From Alteromonas sp. ALT199 (GTDB lineage: Bacteria; Pseudomonadota; Gammaproteobacteria; Enterobacterales; Alteromonadaceae), in NCBI RefSeq assembly GCF_018619335.1, contig NZ_JAHHDX010000132.1, forward strand, positions 1-64,000: a stretch of 64,000 nucleotides of DNA, given 5' to 3'. Below the pieces are notes generated by a model, which saw only the letters and a list, made by a program, of their open reading frames with translations, searched no databases and was not told where the DNA came from. Of the stretch, positions 55,608-64,000 are shown one piece after another (within the stretch, counting starts at the first letter, position 1; the number at the start of each line of letters is the position of its first letter). A program made the translations under genes and the position numbers.

Positions 55608-57832
55608 TTTATGCGGGACAACATATTGTCGATGATAAAAAGCGTGTGAAGCTACTGGTCTGTCACGTTGATTTGGCGTTAAAAACGGCCGCGGTAACGG
55701 ATTTGGTGCGAATAGAGGGGGCAGAGAATATACCTAAGCCAGCGCTGATGAAGTTTTCAGCGTTGTACGCCGTATTACGAAGCCCAAGTGCAACGTCGGC
55801 GCAGTATGAGTTCGATGCAGAACTGTCTTTAAGCGATGATGCAATTACGCAGCTAGGCAAACAAAATTGGCTCAAGAAGCGTGACAAGAAATACACGTTA
55901 ATCGCGCCTCTTACAACAGAAGTTATGATACGCCAATACTTATATCGAGATGGTATTGCAGAAGACGTCAGGCAGTTAATTGACACTAATCGGCAGCTAG
56001 CAATTCCTGGAGCATGGAGTACAAAAGGTGCTTATTACCATGCACTGAATCGCTTTATCGTCTTCGGATGTACGCGGAATGCTTTACTCCCCGTCAAGCT
56101 GAAAAATGTTGGCAAGAATACACATTTGCCAGCAAAAATTGGTGACAAGAACATTAAACGTGGTCGAGGCGGTGCTGATAATCGTTTCAGTCGCTCTAAA
56201 TCCATGGGCGTGACTGAGCAGCATAAAGCGCAGATGCGTGCGACCATTGCGTTCATGAAATCCAAAGATGGAAAAATTCAATACCCAAAGTTTGCGATTT
56301 ATAAAGCGATTGAATTATATCAGTACAATTTTGAGTCGACTGTTATCGAGCGAACTGTCGATAATGTAACAACTGAAACACGCATTCCGTTTGACGAGGA
56401 ACACTCGCTCTCAGAAGCCCAGTTGAGGTATCACTACAAACAAATCCTTGATAAAACTGAGTATTTGAAAATCCGGTATGGTCACATCGCTTATGAAAAA
56501 GATCATGCTGACAGACAGGGGAGCTCACACGACGGCGTACTAGGGGCAACATTTCGCTATGAAGTTGACGCTACCGTTTTAGATAAATATATACGCTATC
56601 CATTTGATAATACTGGCCAATACTCGATGGGGAGACCTGTCCTTTACATTGTTATTGACGTGTTTTCTACGGCGATTGTCGGAATGTACGTAGGATTTGA
56701 TGGCCCTAATTGGGCCGGGGCAAGTCAGGCTCTAGTGAATGCATGCAGTGATAAAGTGGCGTTTGCTGCACAATTTGGCGTGACGATTACTGAAGATGAG
56801 TGGCCATGCCACCACGTTCCAGTGGAAATCACCGTTGATAACGGCAGAGAATATCCCGATGGTCTTATTGAGTCAGTGCTTCGCACCGAAATCGGCGTGC
56901 GAGGGTTTAACTTTACGGCAGTATTCAGAGGTGATGCCAAAGCCGTGGTTGAGAAAAAGTTTGATGTCTTAAATAAAGGCTCACTTCATTTTTCACCGGG
57001 AGCTATCCCAGAAGCCCCGCAGCGTGGGGAGCAGCATCCATCTAACCAAGCGCTTCTCGACTATGATTCGCTCGTTGCTGAGCTTATCCATACGATCGTC
57101 TTGCACAATAACTCCGCAGACAGACTGCATCGACTAGATATAAACGCTATCCGAGCGGGTATTGATATCACGCCGATCTCGCTCTTTAAGCATAGTTTGA
57201 CTCAAGAAATGAATGGCGGCCGGGATGCAAAAAAAGAAGAGCAAGGACGTCTACAGTGGGCTTTCTTGCCTGAAGAGACTGCGTCAGTTCGGAGCGATGG
57301 CATTTATTTTGATGGTCTTGTTTATTATTCAGATTACGCGAAAAAAGCTGGATGGTTCACAAAAGCAAAACATCATGGCGCGTTCAAAATTCCTGTAAAG
57401 CGTTGGCGGCAATGGACGACGCACCTGTGGCATAAAACACTGGATGGTCAGTATGTTTGTTTCAATTTGAAAAATGTTAACGATGAAAGTCCTTTCATCG
57501 ATCAACATTGGGAACCGGTGCTTCATCTGCTGGAGCAGTTCAAAGATAAACGTCATGAAAACAGGCTTAATCTGAAGAAACTGCGCATTGCGAAACAGCA
57601 GTATTCTCAAGAGCTCATACGCTTAAATCAGCAAATTATTGCAAGTGCTCCAGACAATACTCGTGTGAGCATGAGTCCTCGAATTAAAGAATTACAGCGT
57701 CAATACGCCGCTGTTCAACATGTAAAGCATGCGTTGGAAATCCACGAGCAACTTGCCAATGAAAACAGCACTGCGTCACTTCTCCCGAATTTCGGATATG
57801 ACGACATTGATAACGAATTATTTGGAGATTAA
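55604..57832 (+). CDS. tnsB: TnsB DDE transposase
   Basis: The 742-residue transposase of the DDE/retroviral-integrase superfamily binds the ends and joins the 3' strands to target DNA. The catalytic triad is Asp322 (FRYEVDATVLD), Asp412 (ITVDNGREYPDG) and Glu450 (DAKAVVEKKFD). N-terminal helix-turn-helix segments bind DNA, and a C-terminal tail for TnsC follows (to about 742). All residues are intact, so the transposase should be active. It is somewhat longer than Tn7 TnsB (about 702). Confidence 0.94.
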   Translation: MIYAGQHIVDDKKRVKLLVCHVDLALKTAAVTDLVRIEGAENIPKPALMKFSALYAVLRSPSATSAQYEFDAELSLSDDAITQLGKQNWLKKRDKKYTLIAPLTTEVMIRQYLYRDGIAEDVRQLIDTNRQLAIPGAWSTKGAYYHALNRFIVFGCTRNALLPVKLKNVGKNTHLPAKIGDKNIKRGRGGADNRFSRSKSMGVTEQHKAQMRATIAFMKSKDGKIQYPKFAIYKAIELYQYNFESTVIERTVDNVTTETRIPFDEEHSLSEAQLRYHYKQILDKTEYLKIRYGHIAYEKDHADRQGSSHDGVLGATFRYEVDATVLDKYIRYPFDNTGQYSMGRPVLYIVIDVFSTAIVGMYVGFDGPNWAGASQALVNACSDKVAFAAQFGVTITEDEWPCHHVPVEITVDNGREYPDGLIESVLRTEIGVRGFNFTAVFRGDAKAVVEKKFDVLNKGSLHFSPGAIPEAPQRGEQHPSNQALLDYDSLVAELIHTIVLHNNSADRLHRLDINAIRAGIDITPISLFKHSLTQEMNGGRDAKKEEQGRLQWAFLPEETASVRSDGIYFDGLVYYSDYAKKAGWFTKAKHHGAFKIPVKRWRQWTTHLWHKTLDGQYVCFNLKNVNDESPFIDQHWEPVLHLLEQFKDKRHENRLNLKKLRIAKQQYSQELIRLNQQIIASAPDNTRVSMSPRIKELQRQYAAVQHVKHALEIHEQLANENSTASLLPNFGYDDIDNELFGD

Positions 57833-57837
57833 TCACG

Positions 57838-59271
57838 ATGATTGAAGACGCACAATACGCTCCACACCTTGATATCAACTTGAACAATAATCCGCTATCG
57901 GAAGCATTGAGAGTTGAGCTTTATACATCGACTTTATTGGAAAAACTTACCGTCAATGCGGATGTCATGGCTAATTTCTGGGAATTACCACTATTTTATC
58001 AAACGACACAGCTACGCCAGTTGACAGAGATACATATTCCCGCGTCGCAGACCTACTTTCTCTATAACAAAATAATGAGCCTGATTTTATTTGGCTATGT
58101 AAAACGAAATCCATTTTCTGCGCAAATGCGTGGGCTTGGCGACAAGATTGCTGCGGCGATGCGTGCAGGAAAATACTATGGGTTTAGTAGCGAAAGTACA
58201 TATACAGCGCCCAGCGCATTAGTCCACGGTGAGTCGGGGACGGGGAAGACGACGGTGATACGTCGGACTTTGAAGCAAATACCGCAAACTATTCAACATA
58301 ATAGCTATCGAGGGAAACATTTCACAAAGAAGCAGATTGTCTGGTTGTCATTTGATTTACCGCCGAATGGTTCACCAAAAGCAATGGTTAATAACTTTAT
58401 TAGAGCGGTTGATAAAGCGTTGGAAAATGACTTCGAAGAAAGTTATGCCAAGCAGTGGGTAGATGGCAATGGAAAGTATTCGGTAGATAAGCTGATGGCG
58501 GTGATGCAAAACATCGCGATGCAACACTGTGTTGGGTTGGTACATATTGATGAACTGCAATTTATGCTTGGTTATCATAAAGTTAAAGATAGTCCATCAC
58601 TTCAAGTCTTAGAGGCATTGTTCAATAAAATAAGTATTCCACTACTACTAAGTTCGACTACTCGAGGTGTGGAAATTTTTAATACCCTCAAAGCAGATGA
58701 TCATCGGTTGGGACACGACATTACTATTGTAAGGCGAATGCTCAATGACAGAGAGTTTCGCCTGAGTCCCTATCCTCTAGAGTCAAAATCGTTTGAACGG
58801 TTATTTGATGCTTTATTTCCTCCAGGAATCATTCTCAACGATGACACGGAACAGCGTGATGTGTTCACCAAGCAGTTTCACAAGTTGTCATGCGGTTTGC
58901 CTGCGATCATGACACGCCTTGCTCATCAGTTTCATGAGACGCTAGTAAATATCCTTCAGCAGCCTGAAAATCGTCATAAATATACGACGTCATTCGATGT
59001 GGAGCTGCTCAATAAAGTCTTTAAGAATCAGTTTCATTTAATTGAACCTGCGTTGGTTGCCCTTCGTGCAGGAAACGCGGCAACATACGAGTCAAAAGTA
59101 CGAGACAATGATGTAAAGAAGGCCGTTTATTCAAATGCCGAAGTGCAAGCGTTAGAGAAAGCCAAACGGACACAATTGTCTCCTCAGCCGAAAGTACTAA
59201 AGTTTGATGATGCTCCGCAGGAAGGAATAGGACTGATTGAGTCAGCTTTTCTGAAGGATAAGCAAAAATGA
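57838..59271 (+). CDS. tnsC: TnsC AAA+ regulator
   Basis: The 477-residue ATPase forms filaments on target DNA and links target selectors to TnsA-TnsB. Walker A is GESGTGKTT (131-139), and Walker B is VHIDELQ with Asp238 and Glu239. A sensor segment, PLLLSSTTRG, lies near 275. The N-terminal region of about 130 residues should contact TnsB/TnsD. It begins five bases after tnsB and overlaps tniQ by four bases. Confidence 0.93.
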   Translation: MIEDAQYAPHLDINLNNNPLSEALRVELYTSTLLEKLTVNADVMANFWELPLFYQTTQLRQLTEIHIPASQTYFLYNKIMSLILFGYVKRNPFSAQMRGLGDKIAAAMRAGKYYGFSSESTYTAPSALVHGESGTGKTTVIRRTLKQIPQTIQHNSYRGKHFTKKQIVWLSFDLPPNGSPKAMVNNFIRAVDKALENDFEESYAKQWVDGNGKYSVDKLMAVMQNIAMQHCVGLVHIDELQFMLGYHKVKDSPSLQVLEALFNKISIPLLLSSTTRGVEIFNTLKADDHRLGHDITIVRRMLNDREFRLSPYPLESKSFERLFDALFPPGIILNDDTEQRDVFTKQFHKLSCGLPAIMTRLAHQFHETLVNILQQPENRHKYTTSFDVELLNKVFKNQFHLIEPALVALRAGNAATYESKVRDNDVKKAVYSNAEVQALEKAKRTQLSPQPKVLKFDDAPQEGIGLIESAFLKDKQK

Positions 59272-60236
59272 TTAGTTCACCTTCACTGCCATATCTGTTG
59301 CCTAATGAGCACCTAATAAGCGGTTTGGTACGTTGGTTTAATCATACCGGGTTGAATGAATTTCGGAGAACCTGTAGTCCGTATTTTCAAAATATATCGA
59401 CCCTCTCGCCAATGGCGGCCTGGCGTCCGCTTTATAGTGAGATCGCACAGATATACCGGCATACCTTGAGCCCCCAGCAATTACTGAGTCAGCACTCATT
59501 GTTGAATTATTACTATCCGTTTTTTCTTACTAAGGAGCGAGCAATTGCAGATGAACAATTATTGCTGAATCACCTCGATATAAAAATCCAACCAGGTTTA
59601 CAAAAACATCTACGGCATGCTCACCATTGGCGATGGTGCTCTCAATGTGTTTCAGATGATGTAAGCCAGTTCGGTGGACCGTATTGGCATACTTATCATC
59701 AAATTCCGACGATGCTGCATTGTTATCGTCATGGCGAAGTTTTACTGGCAGGTTGTGAAAGCTGTGGCTTCAGATTTACATCATTTGATACCCATTGGTT
59801 ACCACCAGACGATAGCCAATGCCCCGTCTGCCAGACTGAACTTAAAGGGCAATGTATACCGCTAACAGGCACTGTACGCTGGCTTGAATCGGTGAGTTAT
59901 GCGCTTCAGAGGGAAAAGTCGGAGATTACGCGAGAGAAGTTTTTGTCGTGGATACACGACAAACTTGGGTTTCACACATTACCTTCAATTTATAGCCTGG
60001 CTTTGCGAAAGAAACTGAGTCGTTTACGACTCGAATTCACTGACAGCCTGGATGACGAACTGCTTTCTTTGTATTTTCGAGAAGAGCCATCGAGGCTAAG
60101 AGGCGCGACCCAAAAGCTATTAAATATCATTTGGGTTGCTTACAGGGGGACATCTGTACCGCCTATAAGTCTATTACTTATGCTTAGGCACCTCGGACTC
60201 GAACATCAATTAACCTGTATGCTCACTGAACAGTAA
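59268..60236 (+). CDS. tniQ: TniQ-family protein, short
   Basis: A 322-residue TniQ-family protein. The N-terminal region has LPYLLPNEHLISGLVRW. The zinc-finger part includes WCSQC, HCYRHG, CESCG and CPVC. It lacks the long C-terminal DNA-binding part of TnsD, so it resembles the smaller TniQ (TniD-type) found beside a TnsD-like protein in Tn6022-type operons. It probably recruits TnsC to some target or supports the second selector. Confidence 0.85.
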   Translation: MISSPSLPYLLPNEHLISGLVRWFNHTGLNEFRRTCSPYFQNISTLSPMAAWRPLYSEIAQIYRHTLSPQQLLSQHSLLNYYYPFFLTKERAIADEQLLLNHLDIKIQPGLQKHLRHAHHWRWCSQCVSDDVSQFGGPYWHTYHQIPTMLHCYRHGEVLLAGCESCGFRFTSFDTHWLPPDDSQCPVCQTELKGQCIPLTGTVRWLESVSYALQREKSEITREKFLSWIHDKLGFHTLPSIYSLALRKKLSRLRLEFTDSLDDELLSLYFREEPSRLRGATQKLLNIIWVAYRGTSVPPISLLLMLRHLGLEHQLTCMLTEQ

Positions 60237-60243
60237 GGAGAAT

Positions 60244-61704
60244 ATGATGACATGGAATGTCAGAGATTTTTGTCCAGAGATTCTGCCAAAAGAAACGGTC
60301 TATAGCTGGGTAGCTCGCTGGTTGGAGGCGATACCTGTTCCTAACATCGATGAAGCTGCAACTGTGTTAATTGGTTCATCAAGTAAACAATGGGATGCAA
60401 GCTTGCCCAGTTTTTTACCTGAACTGTGTGCGTTTTCAGGAATGACAATTGAATCGCTTATAAACCAACACACGCTCATCCCTTACTACCGTCACTTTTG
60501 TAGGCCGGAAACATTTAAAAACATACTTATTGATATAAGCGTCGGCGATACGTCGTCCAGTTACAGTAAGTTATCGCTGGTAGCGGGAAGAGTGATTGAC
60601 TCCCCAACGTTAAATTATTGTCCAGAGTGTGCCAAAAAGGATATTCAAGAAATGGGAATAGCCTATTGGCATATTGAGCATCAATTACCTGGCGTCAGTG
60701 TTTGTAATCATCATAGTCTGCATCTACATCGAGTTAAAAGACAAAGAGGCGTACTTGTAAAGCCGCCACAATTTGAGTGTGGAATCACCAGCCATAAAGC
60801 GAATCACGTTGCTCATAAACTGGCGATAATGAGTTCAGTATTATTAAGTGAGCCAATTGGGTTCGTACATGGTGAACCCATGGCCCAGCTTTATGTTGCG
60901 CGACTGCAGGAAATTGGAATGGCAACTGGACGTCACCACATAAAGCAGCGATTATTAAGTCGTGCTTTACGCGCTTACTGGCAACCAATATCTAAAGAGC
61001 CCTTAGTAAAACAAATTTTTTCGTTGGGAAACGGCACTGCATTTCCTCAAACGTTGTTTTATCACAGTGACAATTCCTTCCATCCGCTAAAACATCTTCT
61101 CATGATTGGCTTTCTTTTTGATTCTGTTGGTACTTGTTTGAACTACTCAAGGCCGCAATTAACAACGGAGAAAGAAAGCGATAATCAGCAAACGCAATCA
61201 AGTTTGAGGAAGGAAAAAAAGGCGTTGGCTGCGCTAGAAGGAGGAAGTAGCTTGCGTGCAGCAAGTCGTGTAAGTGGTTTGAGCGTAATAAAAGTTAAGC
61301 AATTGGCGTTGGCTAATAAATACTATGTCGACAGACGAGAAAGTAAGTTGTTTGCCTGCGAGAGGTTGAAAATTGTTCAAGCGCTTGCTGAGGGAAAGTC
61401 TACTCAGACTATTGCTAAAGCGATGACGTGTTCTGTTGGGGCGGTCGAGCAGCTATTGACTCAGCATCCGGAATTAAAACTAAAGCGTGAAAAATTGCGT
61501 TATCGACGGAAAAAAGCATTTGCCAGGGCACATCTCATTATGGCCATAAAGTCTTTAGAGAATAATCGGCTCACGCGAAATGAACTCAAAGCGTTAGTTG
61601 GCGGAACTTATGCTTGGCTGTACAAGCACGACAAAGAGTGGCTATACGCCAGATTGCCTACTAGACGAGCTTATTGTTACTGGCCCCGCAAAACTTTTTG
61701 TTAA
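60244..61704 (+). CDS. tnsD: TnsD-like target-site selector (TniQ domain plus helix-turn-helix)
   Basis: A 486-residue protein. The N-terminal TniQ domain (about 1-180) carries zinc motifs YCPEC and CNHHSLHLH. The C-terminal 150 residues hold several helix-turn-helix segments, such as GGSSLRAASRVSGLSVIKVK and STQTIAKAMTCSVGAVEQLL. These would read a specific chromosomal attachment site, as TnsD does for glmS. The site is not known here. With TniQ it makes two TniQ-type selectors in one operon. The operon ends here. Confidence 0.88.
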   Translation: MMTWNVRDFCPEILPKETVYSWVARWLEAIPVPNIDEAATVLIGSSSKQWDASLPSFLPELCAFSGMTIESLINQHTLIPYYRHFCRPETFKNILIDISVGDTSSSYSKLSLVAGRVIDSPTLNYCPECAKKDIQEMGIAYWHIEHQLPGVSVCNHHSLHLHRVKRQRGVLVKPPQFECGITSHKANHVAHKLAIMSSVLLSEPIGFVHGEPMAQLYVARLQEIGMATGRHHIKQRLLSRALRAYWQPISKEPLVKQIFSLGNGTAFPQTLFYHSDNSFHPLKHLLMIGFLFDSVGTCLNYSRPQLTTEKESDNQQTQSSLRKEKKALAALEGGSSLRAASRVSGLSVIKVKQLALANKYYVDRRESKLFACERLKIVQALAEGKSTQTIAKAMTCSVGAVEQLLTQHPELKLKREKLRYRRKKAFARAHLIMAIKSLENNRLTRNELKALVGGTYAWLYKHDKEWLYARLPTRRAYCYWPRKTFC

Positions 61705-61855
61705 GCTAGTTAGGGCTTGGTTCGCAGTTCTGAAAGCTTATCTCAAGTATGGCGTCATTAAGTCAAATCAGTTAGTTTAAGTTATAGTAAGAATTCGATG
61801 TTTCTTTAACATCATAAACCATACGTTATGGTAGCCAATTTTAAAGGTTTTCTAC

Positions 61856-64000
61856 ATGGAAGTTGTTTACATTATTGTCGTTATATTTGTTATTTGGCTA
61901 ATAGTTAAGCCCAAAAAAGAAACGAAAAAAATAAAACCTGATGCTAGATACAATAAGAAAATAATTGGGGAAAAAAAAGGAAGCAATAAATCGGTAATTA
62001 ACGAAAGTGAAGTTGTAGTGAGGATCCCCGTTTCTGGTAAAGAAATGGGTGTAGATCTCGAAGAAAAAAGAGATGTTGACTGTATCGTCGAAGCTGAAAA
62101 AGAAAGTACTCAAAATATTATTGATGATATAGCTAAATCCAGTCTTGAGAACAGAGTCAATACCGACTTGACCGGGCGCAATGACAGGGAAAACACAGCA
62201 AGAGACAAGGAAATAACTAGAAGCAACTCGGGCCCTATAGAAACTTCTAAAATTCCAGCTACCCCTAAAAAGGCTTTGGAAAGTTTGGCTTCTCGACTTG
62301 ATAGTCAATCCCAATACTCTACTTCAAGAGTTGAGCATGCATCTAGTTCATCTTCCTCCGATGATGGTCTCGCCTCGTTTAATATTTTTGAAAGCTCAAA
62401 CCCCCAAAGCGATTTAGTCAAAGTAGGAAAAAAGGGGACGTGGATTGGTAAGTACCAGGAGGTTAAGGTACTCGGTCGTACGCTAAGAGGTTTTCTGTAT
62501 GTTGGGGAACGCATGGAATCAATGCGTGGTTATATGCAAGAGCCTGCGTTAGTAAATGGTTCCTTACCTGCCGCAAAGCCATTAATTCCCCCGACAAATT
62601 TTTACACTGATGATTCGCTAGGTTACTGGCCCAGCTATGATTCACTTTCACGGGAATGCAGATGGTCGTACCTTGACTGGTTAGCTTCAGATAGAAGTGC
62701 AGAAAATACCCCTATTGGGTTTGTTTTTTTATATTTTTATGGCTTTGAAAGGTTTTTCCTGGAGAATAGTAAAGATACAAATACTGAAGTTATTCATTTT
62801 GAGCATATTTTTGAGGAAGTTCTTCGACTTAATAGGGTCTTTGGGTTTAACCGCTCATTTGCTGGTTACTCTGCAAACTTCCTTGAATTAATGTATTTGG
62901 TTAAACCTGACCTATTTGAAAGTGAAAAACATAAGCTGCCTAAAACACGACACTCATTACTTTTCAAATTACGTTTAGCAGAGCAAGTTGTTTCAACAGA
63001 AAAAGTTGATGAAGGATTAGCGCTTGAATGGATTAAAAATACAGAACAATACAGTTTAAGAACCGCAGCAAGACGGTGCGATGTTGAATTTGACTCCCTA
63101 TTTAAGGTTTATTTTAAACAGAAATTTCCTGAAGGAATGCCTGTTAAACCTAACAAGACTAAATTAAATGCAGAGTATCATGCTGCCAGTGGTGGTATAC
63201 CTTCGGTTAAAATTCATTTGGAGAGTTTACCCGATCCTAGCATTCTAAAGGGACCGGTCAACAAGCTCATACCACTTGCAGATAAAGCTACTGAAGAATT
63301 GGCTAGTTACAGTCGATATTTAGGTAAAGCTGATACAACTAAAGATGACTTAGCAGCATTAATGTTACTTCCTGGTGCCATCGCGAATAGTCAGCCATCC
63401 CCACTAGTCGAATCATTTAAAGCTTGGGCGCAGACAATCATTTCTGAAAATGAGGGGGTGACAGATGTTGCTGAGTTTTGGTTACAAACAGGATTACCGA
63501 AACCAAAAGCCATTAACAAAAAAGAAAGTGAATTGATTTGTAGTCTGGCAAACTTTGCGAATGTTGGGATTGCCCCTGATTTAAGGTATCACCACGCGAA
63601 ACTTAAGTTAGATGGGAAAATCGTGTTGTTTACACCAGGTCATGAAAACGGTTTTATTCCCAGTCATACATTTAACCAAGTCGGTGTGGCTCTTCGGTTA
63701 GGGGCGATGGTTGCCAGTATAGATGGTTTTGTTGATGAATCAGAAAGCACTGAGTTACAGAAGCTTATTGCGCATGATGAAAAGCTAACAGATACAGAAA
63801 AGCGCTCTTTACAAGCATATTTGACATGGCGCTTAGCAACACCTTCCGACAATACAGGTTTGAAAAATCGACTTAGTAGCCTGGGTACAAAGGAGATCGA
63901 GTTTGTTAAGCGGTTTATTATTTCTATAGCACTCGCTGATGGCAATGTTGATAACAAAGAAGTAAAACAGATCGAGAAACTCTATACGAATTTAGGGTTG
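61856..64000 (+). CDS. TerB-domain membrane-anchored protein, first cargo gene (3' end outside)
   Basis: An open frame of 715 codons without a stop before the window ends. It starts at ATG 61856 with AAAGG upstream. A membrane helix (VVYIIVVIFVIWLIV, about 3-17) is followed by a charged, Ser/Thr-rich linker to about residue 170. A TerB_N-like region includes GTWIGKYQEVKV and ECRWSYLDWLASDRS. A TerB domain near the end has VALRLGAMVASIDGFVDESE and FIISIALADGNVDNKEV, with acidic metal-binding loops. Such proteins belong to Ter-linked stress or phage-defence systems. The remaining partner genes must lie beyond the window. As the gene lies behind tnsD, it is likely transposon cargo. Confidence 0.8.
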   Translation, partial: MEVVYIIVVIFVIWLIVKPKKETKKIKPDARYNKKIIGEKKGSNKSVINESEVVVRIPVSGKEMGVDLEEKRDVDCIVEAEKESTQNIIDDIAKSSLENRVNTDLTGRNDRENTARDKEITRSNSGPIETSKIPATPKKALESLASRLDSQSQYSTSRVEHASSSSSSDDGLASFNIFESSNPQSDLVKVGKKGTWIGKYQEVKVLGRTLRGFLYVGERMESMRGYMQEPALVNGSLPAAKPLIPPTNFYTDDSLGYWPSYDSLSRECRWSYLDWLASDRSAENTPIGFVFLYFYGFERFFLENSKDTNTEVIHFEHIFEEVLRLNRVFGFNRSFAGYSANFLELMYLVKPDLFESEKHKLPKTRHSLLFKLRLAEQVVSTEKVDEGLALEWIKNTEQYSLRTAARRCDVEFDSLFKVYFKQKFPEGMPVKPNKTKLNAEYHAASGGIPSVKIHLESLPDPSILKGPVNKLIPLADKATEELASYSRYLGKADTTKDDLAALMLLPGAIANSQPSPLVESFKAWAQTIISENEGVTDVAEFWLQTGLPKPKAINKKESELICSLANFANVGIAPDLRYHHAKLKLDGKIVLFTPGHENGFIPSHTFNQVGVALRLGAMVASIDGFVDESESTELQKLIAHDEKLTDTEKRSLQAYLTWRLATPSDNTGLKNRLSSLGTKEIEFVKRFIISIALADGNVDNKEVKQIEKLYTNLGL

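Noticed and set aside
54780-61704. Classical Tn7 inserted at glmS
   Set aside because: No glmS end or tnsE is present, and the left neighbour is a hipA-like gene. The two TniQ proteins differ from Tn7.
54780-64000. CRISPR-associated (type I-F or V-K) transposon
   Set aside because: The tns operon has tnsD behind tniQ, and I see no cas gene or repeat-spacer array in the window.

Overview
The window reads as chromosomal DNA of a marine gammaproteobacterium of the Alteromonadales, most likely Alteromonas. The reasons are moderate GC, the E. coli-like order ygfB-pepP-ubiH-ubiI next to 6S RNA, fau, rpiA and serA, paired DUF481 outer-membrane genes, a MexEF-like pump, and a nag and gcv backbone. 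Genus is inferred from protein flavour and gene order, not from a database search.

Backbone (1-34.4 kb). A MexEF-like RND pump is followed by a SIMPL-domain gene, DUF1289 and HDOD genes and two DUF481 genes. A minus-strand block then holds serA, rpiA, fau, a GAF hybrid histidine kinase, a nucleoside hydrolase, a ribokinase and 6S RNA (ssrS). A possible MetJ operator lies between rpiA and serA. In E. coli 6S RNA directly precedes fau (ygfA); here three genes separate them, and zapA is missing from its usual place. On the plus strand come ygfB-like, pepP, ubiH, ubiI, an M28 peptidase, a DMT transporter, a class II cAMP phosphodiesterase and a DHH phosphoesterase, then a minus-strand LysR gene, nagK-like plus nagA, and gcvT-gcvH-gcvP. 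gcvP carries a one-base frameshift. REP-like elements with the core GGGGTCAGAGTACATT sit at two places.

Accessory region (34.4-64 kb). It opens with two zinc-ribbon genes, one with a HEPN-type RxxxxH motif. Next is an overlapping pair made of a Cap4/DUF4297-like nuclease and a zinc-hook SMC/Rad50-like ATPase, a probable defence module. A GC-richer decayed stretch with a Xer/dif-like palindrome leads into a Cd/Zn/Co resistance cluster: a CadR-like MerR regulator with its 19-bp-spacer promoter, two CDF exporters, a DUF3703 gene and czcICBA. From 48.5 to 52.8 kb lie small, often decayed genes; HNH and GFA genes here are separated by three copies of a noncoding module, giving a cassette-like layout. 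A hipA-like kinase gene without a visible hipB follows.

Transposition module (54.8-61.7 kb). A tightly packed tnsA-tnsB-tnsC-tniQ-tnsD operon of Tn7-like type has intact catalytic residues and two different TniQ-family target selectors. No Cas gene or CRISPR array is visible. Behind it begins a TerB-domain gene that runs off the window, probably the first cargo gene. The other transposon end lies outside the window, and I could not define the end near tnsA.
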